Program-made: the position numbers and the translations under genes | In this document: positions 7,628-15,379 of the stretch, in pieces | How positions within the stretch are numbered: position 1 is the first letter of the stretch | Layout: every line of letters starts with the position of its first letter | Notes under the pieces: generated by a model | Told to the model about the DNA's origin: nothing | Database searches by the model: none | What the model saw: only the letters and a program-made list of their open reading frames with translations | From: CAYYMD01 sp964480425 | GTDB taxonomy: Bacteria; Planctomycetota; Phycisphaerae; SM23-33 | Length of the DNA: 32,255 nt | Direction: 5' to 3' | NCBI GenBank assembly: GCA_964480425.1 | Contig: CAYZPY010000012.1 | Coordinates: 1 to 32,255, forward strand

Positions 7628-9073
7628 ATGAGCGTTGAACGTATCAAACAGGGAATATACGAAAGATTGCCGATTTTTCTGCAGAATGCGGCCTGCGATC
7701 ACTACGGCAGGGAAATAATGAAGAATCGGTATAACCGGGAATTCATGGAGATTCTTTCCTGGTTGAACGAGACACAATGGTGGTCATACCGGGAACTGCG
7801 TGACTATCAGGATAGACACCTTCGCTCTTTGATTGACCACGCATATCGCAATGTGCCCTACTATCGGCGTGTCATGACACAGCGCGGGCTGGAGCCCGGC
7901 GACATACAAGGCGCCGGCGATTTGAACAAGCTGCCGATACTCACGAAGGACGCGGTCCGCCAGGCCGGCGGGGAGATGGTATCCGCACCGAACGCCTCCA
8001 AAGGCGCGGTTCACATGCACACCAGCGGAACCACCGGGTCCGGCTTGAAGTTTCTCGTATCGCAAAAGGCGTACCGCATGCAGTGGGCGACTTGGTGGCG
8101 CCACAAGGGCAGGTTCAATGTTCACTTAGGCAATCCACACGTAATGTTTGGCGGAAAATCAGTCGTTCCGCTCAAGCAGAAAGAGCCGCCCTTCTGGCGA
8201 ACGTGCAATCCGCTTAACCGGATATACCTGTCGCTTTACCACATGAATCCGCAAAACTTGCCTGCCTACGTGGATGTGCTTCAAAGCCGCCGGTTTAAGT
8301 ACTACACGGGTTACCCCTCGGCAATCTACCTTCTGGCGGATTACCTGCGAAGCATCTCGCACAAACTCATTAATCCGCCTGAAATAATTATTACAGGCGC
8401 GGAATCCTTACTTCCCATGCAGATAAAGGCATTCAAATACTGGATTGGTTGCCCGGTTACGGAGCAGTATGGACAGGCCGAAGGATGCGCCAACATAAGT
8501 CAATGTAAAAAAGGTAATTTCCACGTTGATATGGAATTCGCCATAATCGAGCCGCTGGAAGTCAAAAGAACCGAACACGGAAGAGTGTGCAAAATCGTCG
8601 GCACTTCGCTGCACAATTATGCCCAGCCGTTTATCAGGTACGATACGGGTGACCTTGCGACCTTCTCGGACGAGCCGTGCACGTGTGGAAGGAAGTCGCC
8701 GGTTGTCAAATACATAGACGGGCGCATCGAAAGTTACGTTATCACACCCGAAGGCAACCGAGTGGGAAGACTCGATCATTGTTTTAAGGACATGGTCAAC
8801 ATAAGAGAGTCGCAAATCATACAGGAGGACATCGCAAAAATCACAGTACGCATAGTCCCCACAAAGGACTATTCCGGGAGGGACGAAGAAATGCTGCTAA
8901 AGGAGATGCGAGGCCGCCTCGGCGAGAGAATGAAAATCGAATTCGAATACCTCGACAGAATTCCCCGCTCCTCTTCCGGCAAATTCCGGGCCGTGATAAG
9001 CAAGATTGAGCATGTGCACATTTCGGGAACCGATAAAATCGAACAGGCGATTAACCAAGGCGTAAACCGATAA
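7628..9073 (+). CDS. CapK/PaaK-like adenylate-forming enzyme
   Basis: The 481-residue protein is a member of the phenylacetate-CoA ligase-like branch of the ANL superfamily, which activates carboxylates with ATP. The phosphate-binding loop reads Thr-Ser-Gly-Thr-Thr-Gly-Ser-Gly. It is followed by Tyr-Gly-Gln-Ala-Glu-Gly at the adenine/carboxylate site, Tyr-Asp-Thr-Gly-Asp-Leu, Asp-Gly-Arg-Ile at the hinge, and a C-terminal Ser-Ser-Gly-Lys-Phe-Arg with the likely catalytic lysine. A Cys-Thr-Cys-Gly pair before the hinge is common in this branch. CapK-like members sit in many capsule and exopolysaccharide loci, and their substrates are mostly unknown. Beside the CapA-like gene, it may activate an acyl or amino-acid group for attachment to the polymer; this is inference. 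Confidence 0.86.
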   Translation: MSVERIKQGIYERLPIFLQNAACDHYGREIMKNRYNREFMEILSWLNETQWWSYRELRDYQDRHLRSLIDHAYRNVPYYRRVMTQRGLEPGDIQGAGDLNKLPILTKDAVRQAGGEMVSAPNASKGAVHMHTSGTTGSGLKFLVSQKAYRMQWATWWRHKGRFNVHLGNPHVMFGGKSVVPLKQKEPPFWRTCNPLNRIYLSLYHMNPQNLPAYVDVLQSRRFKYYTGYPSAIYLLADYLRSISHKLINPPEIIITGAESLLPMQIKAFKYWIGCPVTEQYGQAEGCANISQCKKGNFHVDMEFAIIEPLEVKRTEHGRVCKIVGTSLHNYAQPFIRYDTGDLATFSDEPCTCGRKSPVVKYIDGRIESYVITPEGNRVGRLDHCFKDMVNIRESQIIQEDIAKITVRIVPTKDYSGRDEEMLLKEMRGRLGERMKIEFEYLDRIPRSSSGKFRAVISKIEHVHISGTDKIEQAINQGVNR

Positions 9074-9095
9074 AGTATGTGCGTTGGAGAATTAA

Positions 9096-11225
9096 ATGAA
9101 GCAGATACTTCAAAATTTGCGCAGCGGGGCGACTGAGATAGCCGAGGTGCCGGCGCCAGGCGCCGGGGCTGGTCGGGTGCTCATCCGCACGCGTGCATCG
9201 CTGATATCGGCCGGAAGCGAGCGCATGCTGGTGGAGTTCTCCAAGGGCGGTCTGATCGCCAAGGCGAAATCCCAGCCCGAAAAGGTCAGGCAGGTCCTGG
9301 ACAAGATAAAGACCGATGGGCTGATGCCCACACTCCAGGCGGTGTTCAGCAAGTTGGGCGAACCGATGCCGCTGGGATACTGCAACGCCGGCGAGGTTCT
9401 GGAAACCGGACCCGGCGTGACGCAATTCCAGGCGGGCGATCGCGTGGCAAGCAACGGTTCGCACGCCGAGATAGTTTCCATACCGGAGAACCTCTGCGCC
9501 AAGGTGCCCAACGACGTCGGCGACGAACAGGCGGCGTTCACCGTCCTGTCGAGCATAGGCCTGCAGGGAATACGCCTGTTGAAGCCGACGCTCGGCGAAC
9601 GGTTCGCAGTATACGGGCTGGGACTTATCGGGCTGATTTCGGTTCAACTTTTACAGGCGCATGGCTGCAATGTTATGGGAATCGACGTTAATCCCGAACG
9701 GCTGATACTCGCCGAGCGCCTCGGCGCCGAGACGGTCAACGCCTCGCAGATTACGGACGTTACGTCCGTTACGGACGCCTGGACCGGCGGACGCGGCGTT
9801 GACGGGGTGTTGATAACGGCGGCCGCCAGCACCGACGAGATCATACACAACTCGGCGCAGATGTGCCGCAAGCGAGGAAGGATTGTTCTGGTCGGCGTGG
9901 TGGGACTGAACCTCAACCGCAGCGACTTCTACGAGAAGGAACTGACCTTCCAGGTTTCATGCTCATACGGCCCTGGTCGTTATGACGAAAAGTACGAGCA
10001 GGGAGGTCAGGATTATCCCTACGGTTTCGTGCGATGGACCGAGCAGCGCAACTTCCAGGGCGTCCTGGAGGCGATGAGGAACGGAAGTCTGCGGGTAGAC
10101 GACCTGATAACGCACCGTTTCCCACTGCAACAGGCAGCAAAGGCCTACGAGGCGATGGAATCCGACCGCTCCGCGCTTGGAATTATCCTGCAATATCCAA
10201 CCGAGCCCGCAAAGGCGCCCGCGGTTACGGTGCGAGGCGCCCCTGCCGAACCATCCGCCAAGCCCGTGGTGGGCGTTATCGGGGCCGGTAATTTCGCCAA
10301 AATGATAATGGTCCCATCGCTGAGCAGGACCGACGCGCGCATATCCGCCATCGCCGACCTCAACGGGTCGGCCGCTCGCCATCTTGCCACAAAATACGGC
10401 GCCGAAAAAGCCGTCACCGACTACAAACAGATTATCGACGACCCGCAGGTGGACGCCGTGCTGATTGCGGTCGGGCATAACCTGCACGCCAGGTTCGTGT
10501 GCGAAACGCTATCGGCGGGGAAGCATTGTTTTGTCGAAAAGCCGCTGGCTATGAACGAGCAGGAACTCCAGGACGTCCGACGGGCCGTCGGGGACAATCC
10601 CGACAAACATCTTATGGTCGGCTTCAATCGCAGATTCAGCCCACACATCCAAAAAGCAAAGCACCTGCTGGAAAATCGCAAAGGCCCCCTTTGCATGGAT
10701 ATGGTCGTCAACGCCGGGCATATCCCGCCGGAGCACTGGGTTCACGACCCGGTTCGGGGAGGCGGGCGCATAATCGGCGAGGGCTGCCACTTCATAGACC
10801 TGTTGTCGCACCTGTCCGATAGCAGGGTCACGACGGTCTCGGCGCGCATGGTTGGCGGGAACCTGGCGGTGCGCCAGGACAAGATGTCAATTGTTCTGAG
10901 CTTCGAAGACGGTTCGGTCGGCACGGTGAACTACTTTGCCAACGGCTCCAAAAAATATCCCAAGGAAAAACTTATCGTCTTCAGCGACGGCCGCGTGCTC
11001 GAACTGAATAATTTCCGCGTACTTCGCAGTTACGGTTTCAAGGGCTTCGGCAAATTCAAGACTTCTCGCCAGGACAAGGGGCACCGCGCCGAATTCGCCG
11101 CCTTTGTCGAGAGAATCTCATCCGGCGGCGAACCGCTAATCTGTTTCGAGGAGCTGGACAACGTAACCGTCGCCAGCATGGCCGCCGTGGAGTCGGCGAG
11201 CACGGGCAGGACGATCGATTTGTAA
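9096..11225 (+). CDS. Bi-domain oxidoreductase: MDR-type dehydrogenase fused to Gfo/Idh/MocA
   Basis: A 709-residue fusion of two nucleotide-dependent oxidoreductases. Residues 1 to about 350 resemble medium-chain alcohol dehydrogenases, with the dinucleotide motif Gly-Leu-Gly-Leu-Ile-Gly. The usual catalytic-zinc Cys and Gly-His-Glu positions read Ser-Ala-Gly-Ser-Glu and Gly-Tyr-Cys-Asn-Ala-Gly, so zinc is probably not bound. After an Ala/Pro-rich linker, residues 391-709 form a Gfo/Idh/MocA domain with Gly-Ala-Gly-Asn-Phe-Ala and Glu-Lys-Pro, the catalytic lysine being about K482. Fusions of this type recur next to heparinase-like genes in exopolysaccharide loci. The heparinase-like gene follows almost directly. 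A sugar-nucleotide or uronate redox step is likely, but the substrate is unknown. Confidence 0.88.
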   Translation: MKQILQNLRSGATEIAEVPAPGAGAGRVLIRTRASLISAGSERMLVEFSKGGLIAKAKSQPEKVRQVLDKIKTDGLMPTLQAVFSKLGEPMPLGYCNAGEVLETGPGVTQFQAGDRVASNGSHAEIVSIPENLCAKVPNDVGDEQAAFTVLSSIGLQGIRLLKPTLGERFAVYGLGLIGLISVQLLQAHGCNVMGIDVNPERLILAERLGAETVNASQITDVTSVTDAWTGGRGVDGVLITAAASTDEIIHNSAQMCRKRGRIVLVGVVGLNLNRSDFYEKELTFQVSCSYGPGRYDEKYEQGGQDYPYGFVRWTEQRNFQGVLEAMRNGSLRVDDLITHRFPLQQAAKAYEAMESDRSALGIILQYPTEPAKAPAVTVRGAPAEPSAKPVVGVIGAGNFAKMIMVPSLSRTDARISAIADLNGSAARHLATKYGAEKAVTDYKQIIDDPQVDAVLIAVGHNLHARFVCETLSAGKHCFVEKPLAMNEQELQDVRRAVGDNPDKHLMVGFNRRFSPHIQKAKHLLENRKGPLCMDMVVNAGHIPPEHWVHDPVRGGGRIIGEGCHFIDLLSHLSDSRVTTVSARMVGGNLAVRQDKMSIVLSFEDGSVGTVNYFANGSKKYPKEKLIVFSDGRVLELNNFRVLRSYGFKGFGKFKTSRQDKGHRAEFAAFVERISSGGEPLICFEELDNVTVASMAAVESASTGRTIDL
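9751..9777 (+). repeat. Three tandem 9-bp units inside the bi-domain gene
   Basis: TTACGGACG, TTACGTCCG and TTACGGACG follow each other directly. The middle unit inverts the outer ones, so CGGACG and CGTCCG can form alternate hairpins. In frame they encode a repeated hydrophobic-Thr-Asp/Ser pattern just after the NAD-binding half. Confidence 0.6.
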
Positions 11226-11259
11226 CTCCGTGCCCCCTATTCTCTCGAACACGCGCCTG

Positions 11260-13440
11260 ATGATTCACAAGGTCTCAAATTACCGCACGCTGGTCCGGCA
11301 ATACGGCGTCAAACGATGTTTGCAGCGCCTTGCGCACGACGTGCAGCGCAAAACCGGACTGCTCAAGAGAAAATTCCCCCCGTTGAACTGGCAGGACCGC
11401 CCCTTGGGTTACTGGCTGACGAACCGTGCGCCTGGCGATGCCGCCTCCTATAAAAAATATCGCCGACAGTCCCCGTCGAGATTCTTTTTCGCGCCCGGAA
11501 GTCCGCCCGACGTCCCCCCGCAATGGCGCACGCGGGCGATTGAAGAGGCAAACGGCGTGCCGGAGGGGCGATTCAGATATTTCTCATCGCTGGAGGCAAA
11601 TCTTGGTTGCCCGCAATGCGACTGGTTGTTGAATCCTTTTACGGGCGTCAGGGAAAGCGCATCGAGGCACTGGTGCGACCATGACGATTTCGAGGCGTCG
11701 CGCGGGGACATTAAATACTTCTGGGAGCCGTCGAGATTCTGCTGGGCGTACGCCCTGGCCAGGGCGTACGCGTCCGTCGGGGATGAAAAATACCCGCGGG
11801 CATTCTGGGAGCATTTCGAATCGTGGATGCAGGCCAATCCTCCGCAGATCGGAATAAACTGGCAGTGCGGACAGGAAATCGCGATTCGAATAATGTCCTG
11901 CACGTTCGCGCTGTATGCATTCTGGTCCAGCCGGCACACCACCGCTGAAAGAGTGGCCATGATGACCACGTTCCTGGCGGCATCGGCCCAACGAATCGCC
12001 GGAAATATCAATTACGCACGTGCACAGATGGGCAATCACGCTGTAAGTGAAGCGGCTGGCATTTACACGACGGGCGTCCTGTTCGGCGAACTTAAAGACG
12101 CCAGACACTGGCGTGAACTGGGGCGGCACGTTCTGGAGGATGAAGCAATCCGGTTCAACTGGCCGGACGGTTCGTATACCCAGCACTCCATGAACTATCA
12201 GCGCCTGATGCTGCACGATTATCTGTGGGCTGTGAGATTGGGGGAACTGAATGGCGAAGAATTCGCACCGCACGTCACCGACAGTCTGGCCGGGTCGTGG
12301 GAATTCATGTTCCAGCTCCAGGATGACATAACGGGGCGTACGCCGAACTACGGACCAAACGACGGGGCGCTGATACTGCCTCTGAACGATTGCAGTTACT
12401 TGGATTATCGTCCCGTAATCGGCGCGGTGCATTATCTAACCCGGCGCAGCCGGCTTTACGAACCCGGCCCGTGGGACGAAGACCTGTTGTGGCTTTTCGG
12501 ACCAGAAGCGCTCAAGGCCGATATACACAGGCACAAGCGTCGCAGCAGCGATTTTGACTACGGCGGATATTATACGTTGCGCGGGGGCGATTCGTGGGCC
12601 ATGCTCCGCTGCCACAGTTACAAGAACAGGCCGAACCAGGCCGACATGCTTCACCTGGACCTGTGGTGGCGCGGAATAAACCTGCTTCGCGACTCGGGCT
12701 CGTTCAGCTACTTCGACCCCGCCGGCCTGTGGAACAGGTACTTCGTTTCGACCGCCGCACACAACACGGTGGTGCTGGGCGGAGAGGACCAGATGATCAA
12801 AGGCCCGCGATTCAGGTGGTTCACTCTTATAAAATCGAAGTTCCAGCGGCACTTGGAGCAGGGAGACTGCGAAATCTGGCAAGGCGAGCATTACGGGTAT
12901 CGTCGGCTGGATTCCAGGGCGACGCACCGCAGAACAGTCGCCCGCATTGGGCAGTATCACTGGCTGGTCGTTGACGACATCCTGGGGAGCGGCGACGAAA
13001 GCGTCGAGCTCCTGTGGCAACTGGCCGACGTAACGTACTCAATGCAGGGGAGTTCCGTTGTGCTTGAGACGGGCGGTGATATAGCCCAACTGACCGTTGG
13101 GGGCGATACCGACAAGGCCGAATCGGCAATCCATCGCGGCGTTGAAAAACCCATACGCTCCGGGTGGCAGTCGCTTTATTACGGCCGTCGCGAGGCGGCG
13201 CCGACATTTTCCATGGCATTTACCGACAAACTTCCGAGGCGGCTTATAACATTGTTGAATCTGGGCGGAACGTGCGAAATTACGGAATTTTCGCCGGAGT
13301 CGGTCGTGGCCTGGTCGGACGCGTCCGGAAGACACGGCGAAGTCAAACTTTTCCCCGTCAATCGCGACGACAAAGTCATACGCTCGATCCGTATTGAAGG
13401 CATGGACGAATGGCGCATAGATTACAACTCCGGTAAATAA
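11260..13440 (+). CDS. Heparinase II/III (alginate-lyase) fold protein without signal peptide
   Basis: The 726-residue product has an N-terminal alpha/alpha-toroid and a C-terminal beta-sandwich typical of heparinase II/III-like polysaccharide lyases. Likely catalytic residues are H260 in Gly-Asn-His-Ala-Val-Ser-Glu, Y313 after Gln-His-Ser-Met-Asn, and H465 in Leu-His-Leu-Asp-Leu-Trp-Trp. The segment Ala-Ala-His-Asn-Thr-Val-Val-Leu-Gly-Gly is also typical. The N-terminus is basic and lacks a signal peptide, so the enzyme should be cytoplasmic, which is odd for a secreted-polymer lyase. An in-frame GTG at 11230 would add ten residues; neither start has a good ribosome binding site. The gene lies just behind the bi-domain oxidoreductase and abuts the next glycosyltransferase, so all three are surely co-transcribed. 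The related fold of dermatan sulfate epimerase leaves epimerisation as an alternative to cleavage. Confidence 0.88.
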   Translation: MIHKVSNYRTLVRQYGVKRCLQRLAHDVQRKTGLLKRKFPPLNWQDRPLGYWLTNRAPGDAASYKKYRRQSPSRFFFAPGSPPDVPPQWRTRAIEEANGVPEGRFRYFSSLEANLGCPQCDWLLNPFTGVRESASRHWCDHDDFEASRGDIKYFWEPSRFCWAYALARAYASVGDEKYPRAFWEHFESWMQANPPQIGINWQCGQEIAIRIMSCTFALYAFWSSRHTTAERVAMMTTFLAASAQRIAGNINYARAQMGNHAVSEAAGIYTTGVLFGELKDARHWRELGRHVLEDEAIRFNWPDGSYTQHSMNYQRLMLHDYLWAVRLGELNGEEFAPHVTDSLAGSWEFMFQLQDDITGRTPNYGPNDGALILPLNDCSYLDYRPVIGAVHYLTRRSRLYEPGPWDEDLLWLFGPEALKADIHRHKRRSSDFDYGGYYTLRGGDSWAMLRCHSYKNRPNQADMLHLDLWWRGINLLRDSGSFSYFDPAGLWNRYFVSTAAHNTVVLGGEDQMIKGPRFRWFTLIKSKFQRHLEQGDCEIWQGEHYGYRRLDSRATHRRTVARIGQYHWLVVDDILGSGDESVELLWQLADVTYSMQGSSVVLETGGDIAQLTVGGDTDKAESAIHRGVEKPIRSGWQSLYYGRREAAPTFSMAFTDKLPRRLITLLNLGGTCEITEFSPESVVAWSDASGRHGEVKLFPVNRDDKVIRSIRIEGMDEWRIDYNSGK
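11746..11771. repeat. Perfect 26-bp palindrome inside the heparinase-like gene
   Basis: GCGTACGCCCTGG is followed directly by its exact reverse complement with no spacer. It encodes part of an Ala/Tyr-rich helix (Ala-Tyr-Ala-Leu-Ala-Arg-Ala-Tyr-Ala), so protein-level repetition of Ala-Tyr-Ala may partly explain it. Confidence 0.85.
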
Positions 13441-14688
13441 ATGCGGATCCTGATTATCCATCAATATTTCCTCGGCAAGGAAGACGCCGGCGGCTCCCGG
13501 TGGAACCAGTTCGCAAAATACTGGGCCCGGGCAGGACACGAGGTGACGATACTGGCCGGGACCGTCCATTACGGCAGCGGGCAAAAAGCCCCCCAATATA
13601 AGGGCAGGTTCATCGTCCGTGAGCGGGAACGTCCCGGCGTGGATGTATATCGCTGCCACGTTTCGGAGGCATACAACAAGAGTTTTTTGGGACGTTTCTG
13701 GGCTTACTTGAGTTTTTTGTTTTCCTCCACCTGTGCCGGGCTTTTCCTGATCAAAAAACCTGACGTGGTTGTCGCCAGCAGCCCTCCCCTGACGGTCGCC
13801 CTAACCATGTGGATACTGTCGCGCGCATATCGTGCGCCGGCGGTATTCGAGGTCCGGGACCTCTGGCCGGAAAGCGCAATCGACACCGGCGTTCTAACAT
13901 CCCGGCCGTTAATCGCCCTAAGTTACAAACTGGAGTCACTGGCGTATAACAAGGCAGACTGGATAAATGTTCTGACTCCGACTTTTGAGAAAAAACTAAT
14001 CGACAACAAAGGAGTCAGTCCTAATTGCATTAGTATGATACCCAACGGGGCCGACCTCGACTTGATGAAGCCGGGACCGAGGGATAATCGCGTTCGCAAG
14101 GAACTTGGGCTTGGAGATAAGTTCGTGGTCAGTTACTTCGGGGCGCACGGACGGGCCAATCGTGTAGGCCAACTGCTGGACGCGGCCGAGCTGATGAAGG
14201 ATTCAATGCCCAACGTCAGGATAATGCTGGTCGGCGCGGGTATGGAAAAACCGCCGCTTATGGAAGACGCAAAAAAACGCAAACTGGATAACGTGATATT
14301 CGTCGACGCGGTTCCCAAAAGCGAGGTTGCGGACTACATAAACGCCTCGGACGTCTGCACCGCGGTGTTGATGAAGAACGACACGTTCAAGACCGTTTAT
14401 CCCAACAAGATTTTCGACTACATGAGTTGCAAGCGCCCGGTGATAGTCGCCATTGACGGAGCGGCCCGCGAGCTCGTCGAGAGCGCCCGGGCGGGATTAT
14501 ACGTCGAGCCGGAAAATTCCCGCCAAATGGTCGAGACCATAGGCAAACTCAAAAACGACTCGCCAACCGCGGGGCAAATGGGCGAAAACGGCTACGTCTT
14601 CGTCAGAGAGCACTTTGACCGCAGGGTATTGTCCCGGCGATATATCGAATGTATAACGCAACTGACAAACGAACCCGCACGCTCGTGA
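13441..14688 (+). CDS. Family 4 glycosyltransferase (WbuB-like)
   Basis: A GT-B glycosyltransferase of 415 residues that begins Ile-Leu-Ile-Ile-His-Gln-Tyr-Phe. It has a Gly-Gly-Ser-Arg acceptor-side loop and the segment Phe-Glu-Val-Arg-Asp-Leu-Trp-Pro-Glu-Ser, characteristic of WbuB-like transferases, many of which use N-acetylated aminodeoxyhexoses. The donor site in the second half includes Tyr-Pro-Asn-Lys-Ile-Phe-Asp-Tyr-Met. A hydrophobic stretch near residues 84-103 may contact the membrane. Its ATG follows the stop of the heparinase-like gene with no gap, so translation of the two is probably coupled. The exact sugar cannot be assigned from sequence alone. Confidence 0.9.
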   Translation: MRILIIHQYFLGKEDAGGSRWNQFAKYWARAGHEVTILAGTVHYGSGQKAPQYKGRFIVRERERPGVDVYRCHVSEAYNKSFLGRFWAYLSFLFSSTCAGLFLIKKPDVVVASSPPLTVALTMWILSRAYRAPAVFEVRDLWPESAIDTGVLTSRPLIALSYKLESLAYNKADWINVLTPTFEKKLIDNKGVSPNCISMIPNGADLDLMKPGPRDNRVRKELGLGDKFVVSYFGAHGRANRVGQLLDAAELMKDSMPNVRIMLVGAGMEKPPLMEDAKKRKLDNVIFVDAVPKSEVADYINASDVCTAVLMKNDTFKTVYPNKIFDYMSCKRPVIVAIDGAARELVESARAGLYVEPENSRQMVETIGKLKNDSPTAGQMGENGYVFVREHFDRRVLSRRYIECITQLTNEPARS

Positions 14689-14719
14689 ATAAATTGCAAT
14701 TCCAAGGCGCAGCATAACA

Positions 14720-15379
14720 GTGGAGACACCCCAGGGCATATCAATATTGCCGGCGAGGAGACGCCACATAGACGGCATCGTCAAATGCCACGTGGCGGCA
14801 TTTCCAGGCGAGTTCATGACCAATCTCGGGCCGCGGTTCCTGGCCTGCTTCTACAAATACTACATTGATCACAGGGACGGAATCGTGCTTGTCGCCGTTG
14901 ACGAAAACAACGATGAAATCGTCGGCCTGGTCGCAGGCGGAAAACCGGAACTTAGAAGAAGGTTCACGCGCCGGCGCATGCCTTTATTCGCGGGGTCCAT
15001 AATCGCCAGGGCGATTGCGAACGGGCAGGTAAGACGGCGACTGAGAGAGCATTTCGGGCAGATTGTCAAAAAAATCGCGGTAAAGTTACACGTCGCGCCC
15101 ACGCAGGTAAGGAAAACCCAGCCGCAGGAAGACCCGAAGGGAAGTTGGTCGAGCCTGCTTTCGATTTGCACCCGCCCGGATTACAGGTCAAAAGGAATCG
15201 CCAAGATGCTCATGGAGGGCTTTCGCACACAAAGCGAGCATCGCGGATACAAGACGATGAGACTAAGCGTGCACAACGACAACAAGGCCGCTATCGCACT
15301 GTATAAAAAATGCGGATGGGAGCCGATTTTAACGGTCCCCAGCGGCACATACCTTAAAAGAAAGGTGCGGCGGGACTGA
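14720..15379 (+). CDS. GNAT-family N-acetyltransferase
   Basis: The 219-residue protein has a C-terminal GNAT domain. The acetyl-CoA binding motif A lies in Ile-Cys-Thr-Arg-Pro-Asp-Tyr-Arg-Ser-Lys-Gly-Ile-Ala, followed by Leu-Ser-Val-His-Asn-Asp-Asn and Ala-Leu-Tyr-Lys-Lys-Cys-Gly-Trp, the usual motif B tail. A basic insertion between the two halves (about residues 75-135) is longer than in small GNATs. The start is a GTG with only a weak AAGGCG upstream. The stop overlaps the next ATG by one base (TGATG), which implies translational coupling with the following glycosyltransferase. Acetylation of an amino sugar made with the nearby aminotransferase is plausible; protein or small-molecule substrates are not excluded. 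Confidence 0.85.
   Translation: METPQGISILPARRRHIDGIVKCHVAAFPGEFMTNLGPRFLACFYKYYIDHRDGIVLVAVDENNDEIVGLVAGGKPELRRRFTRRRMPLFAGSIIARAIANGQVRRRLREHFGQIVKKIAVKLHVAPTQVRKTQPQEDPKGSWSSLLSICTRPDYRSKGIAKMLMEGFRTQSEHRGYKTMRLSVHNDNKAAIALYKKCGWEPILTVPSGTYLKRKVRRD

Noticed and set aside
12436..13020. Antisense frame within the heparinase-fold gene
   Set aside because: The sense strand carries conserved catalytic blocks here; the antisense protein looks random.
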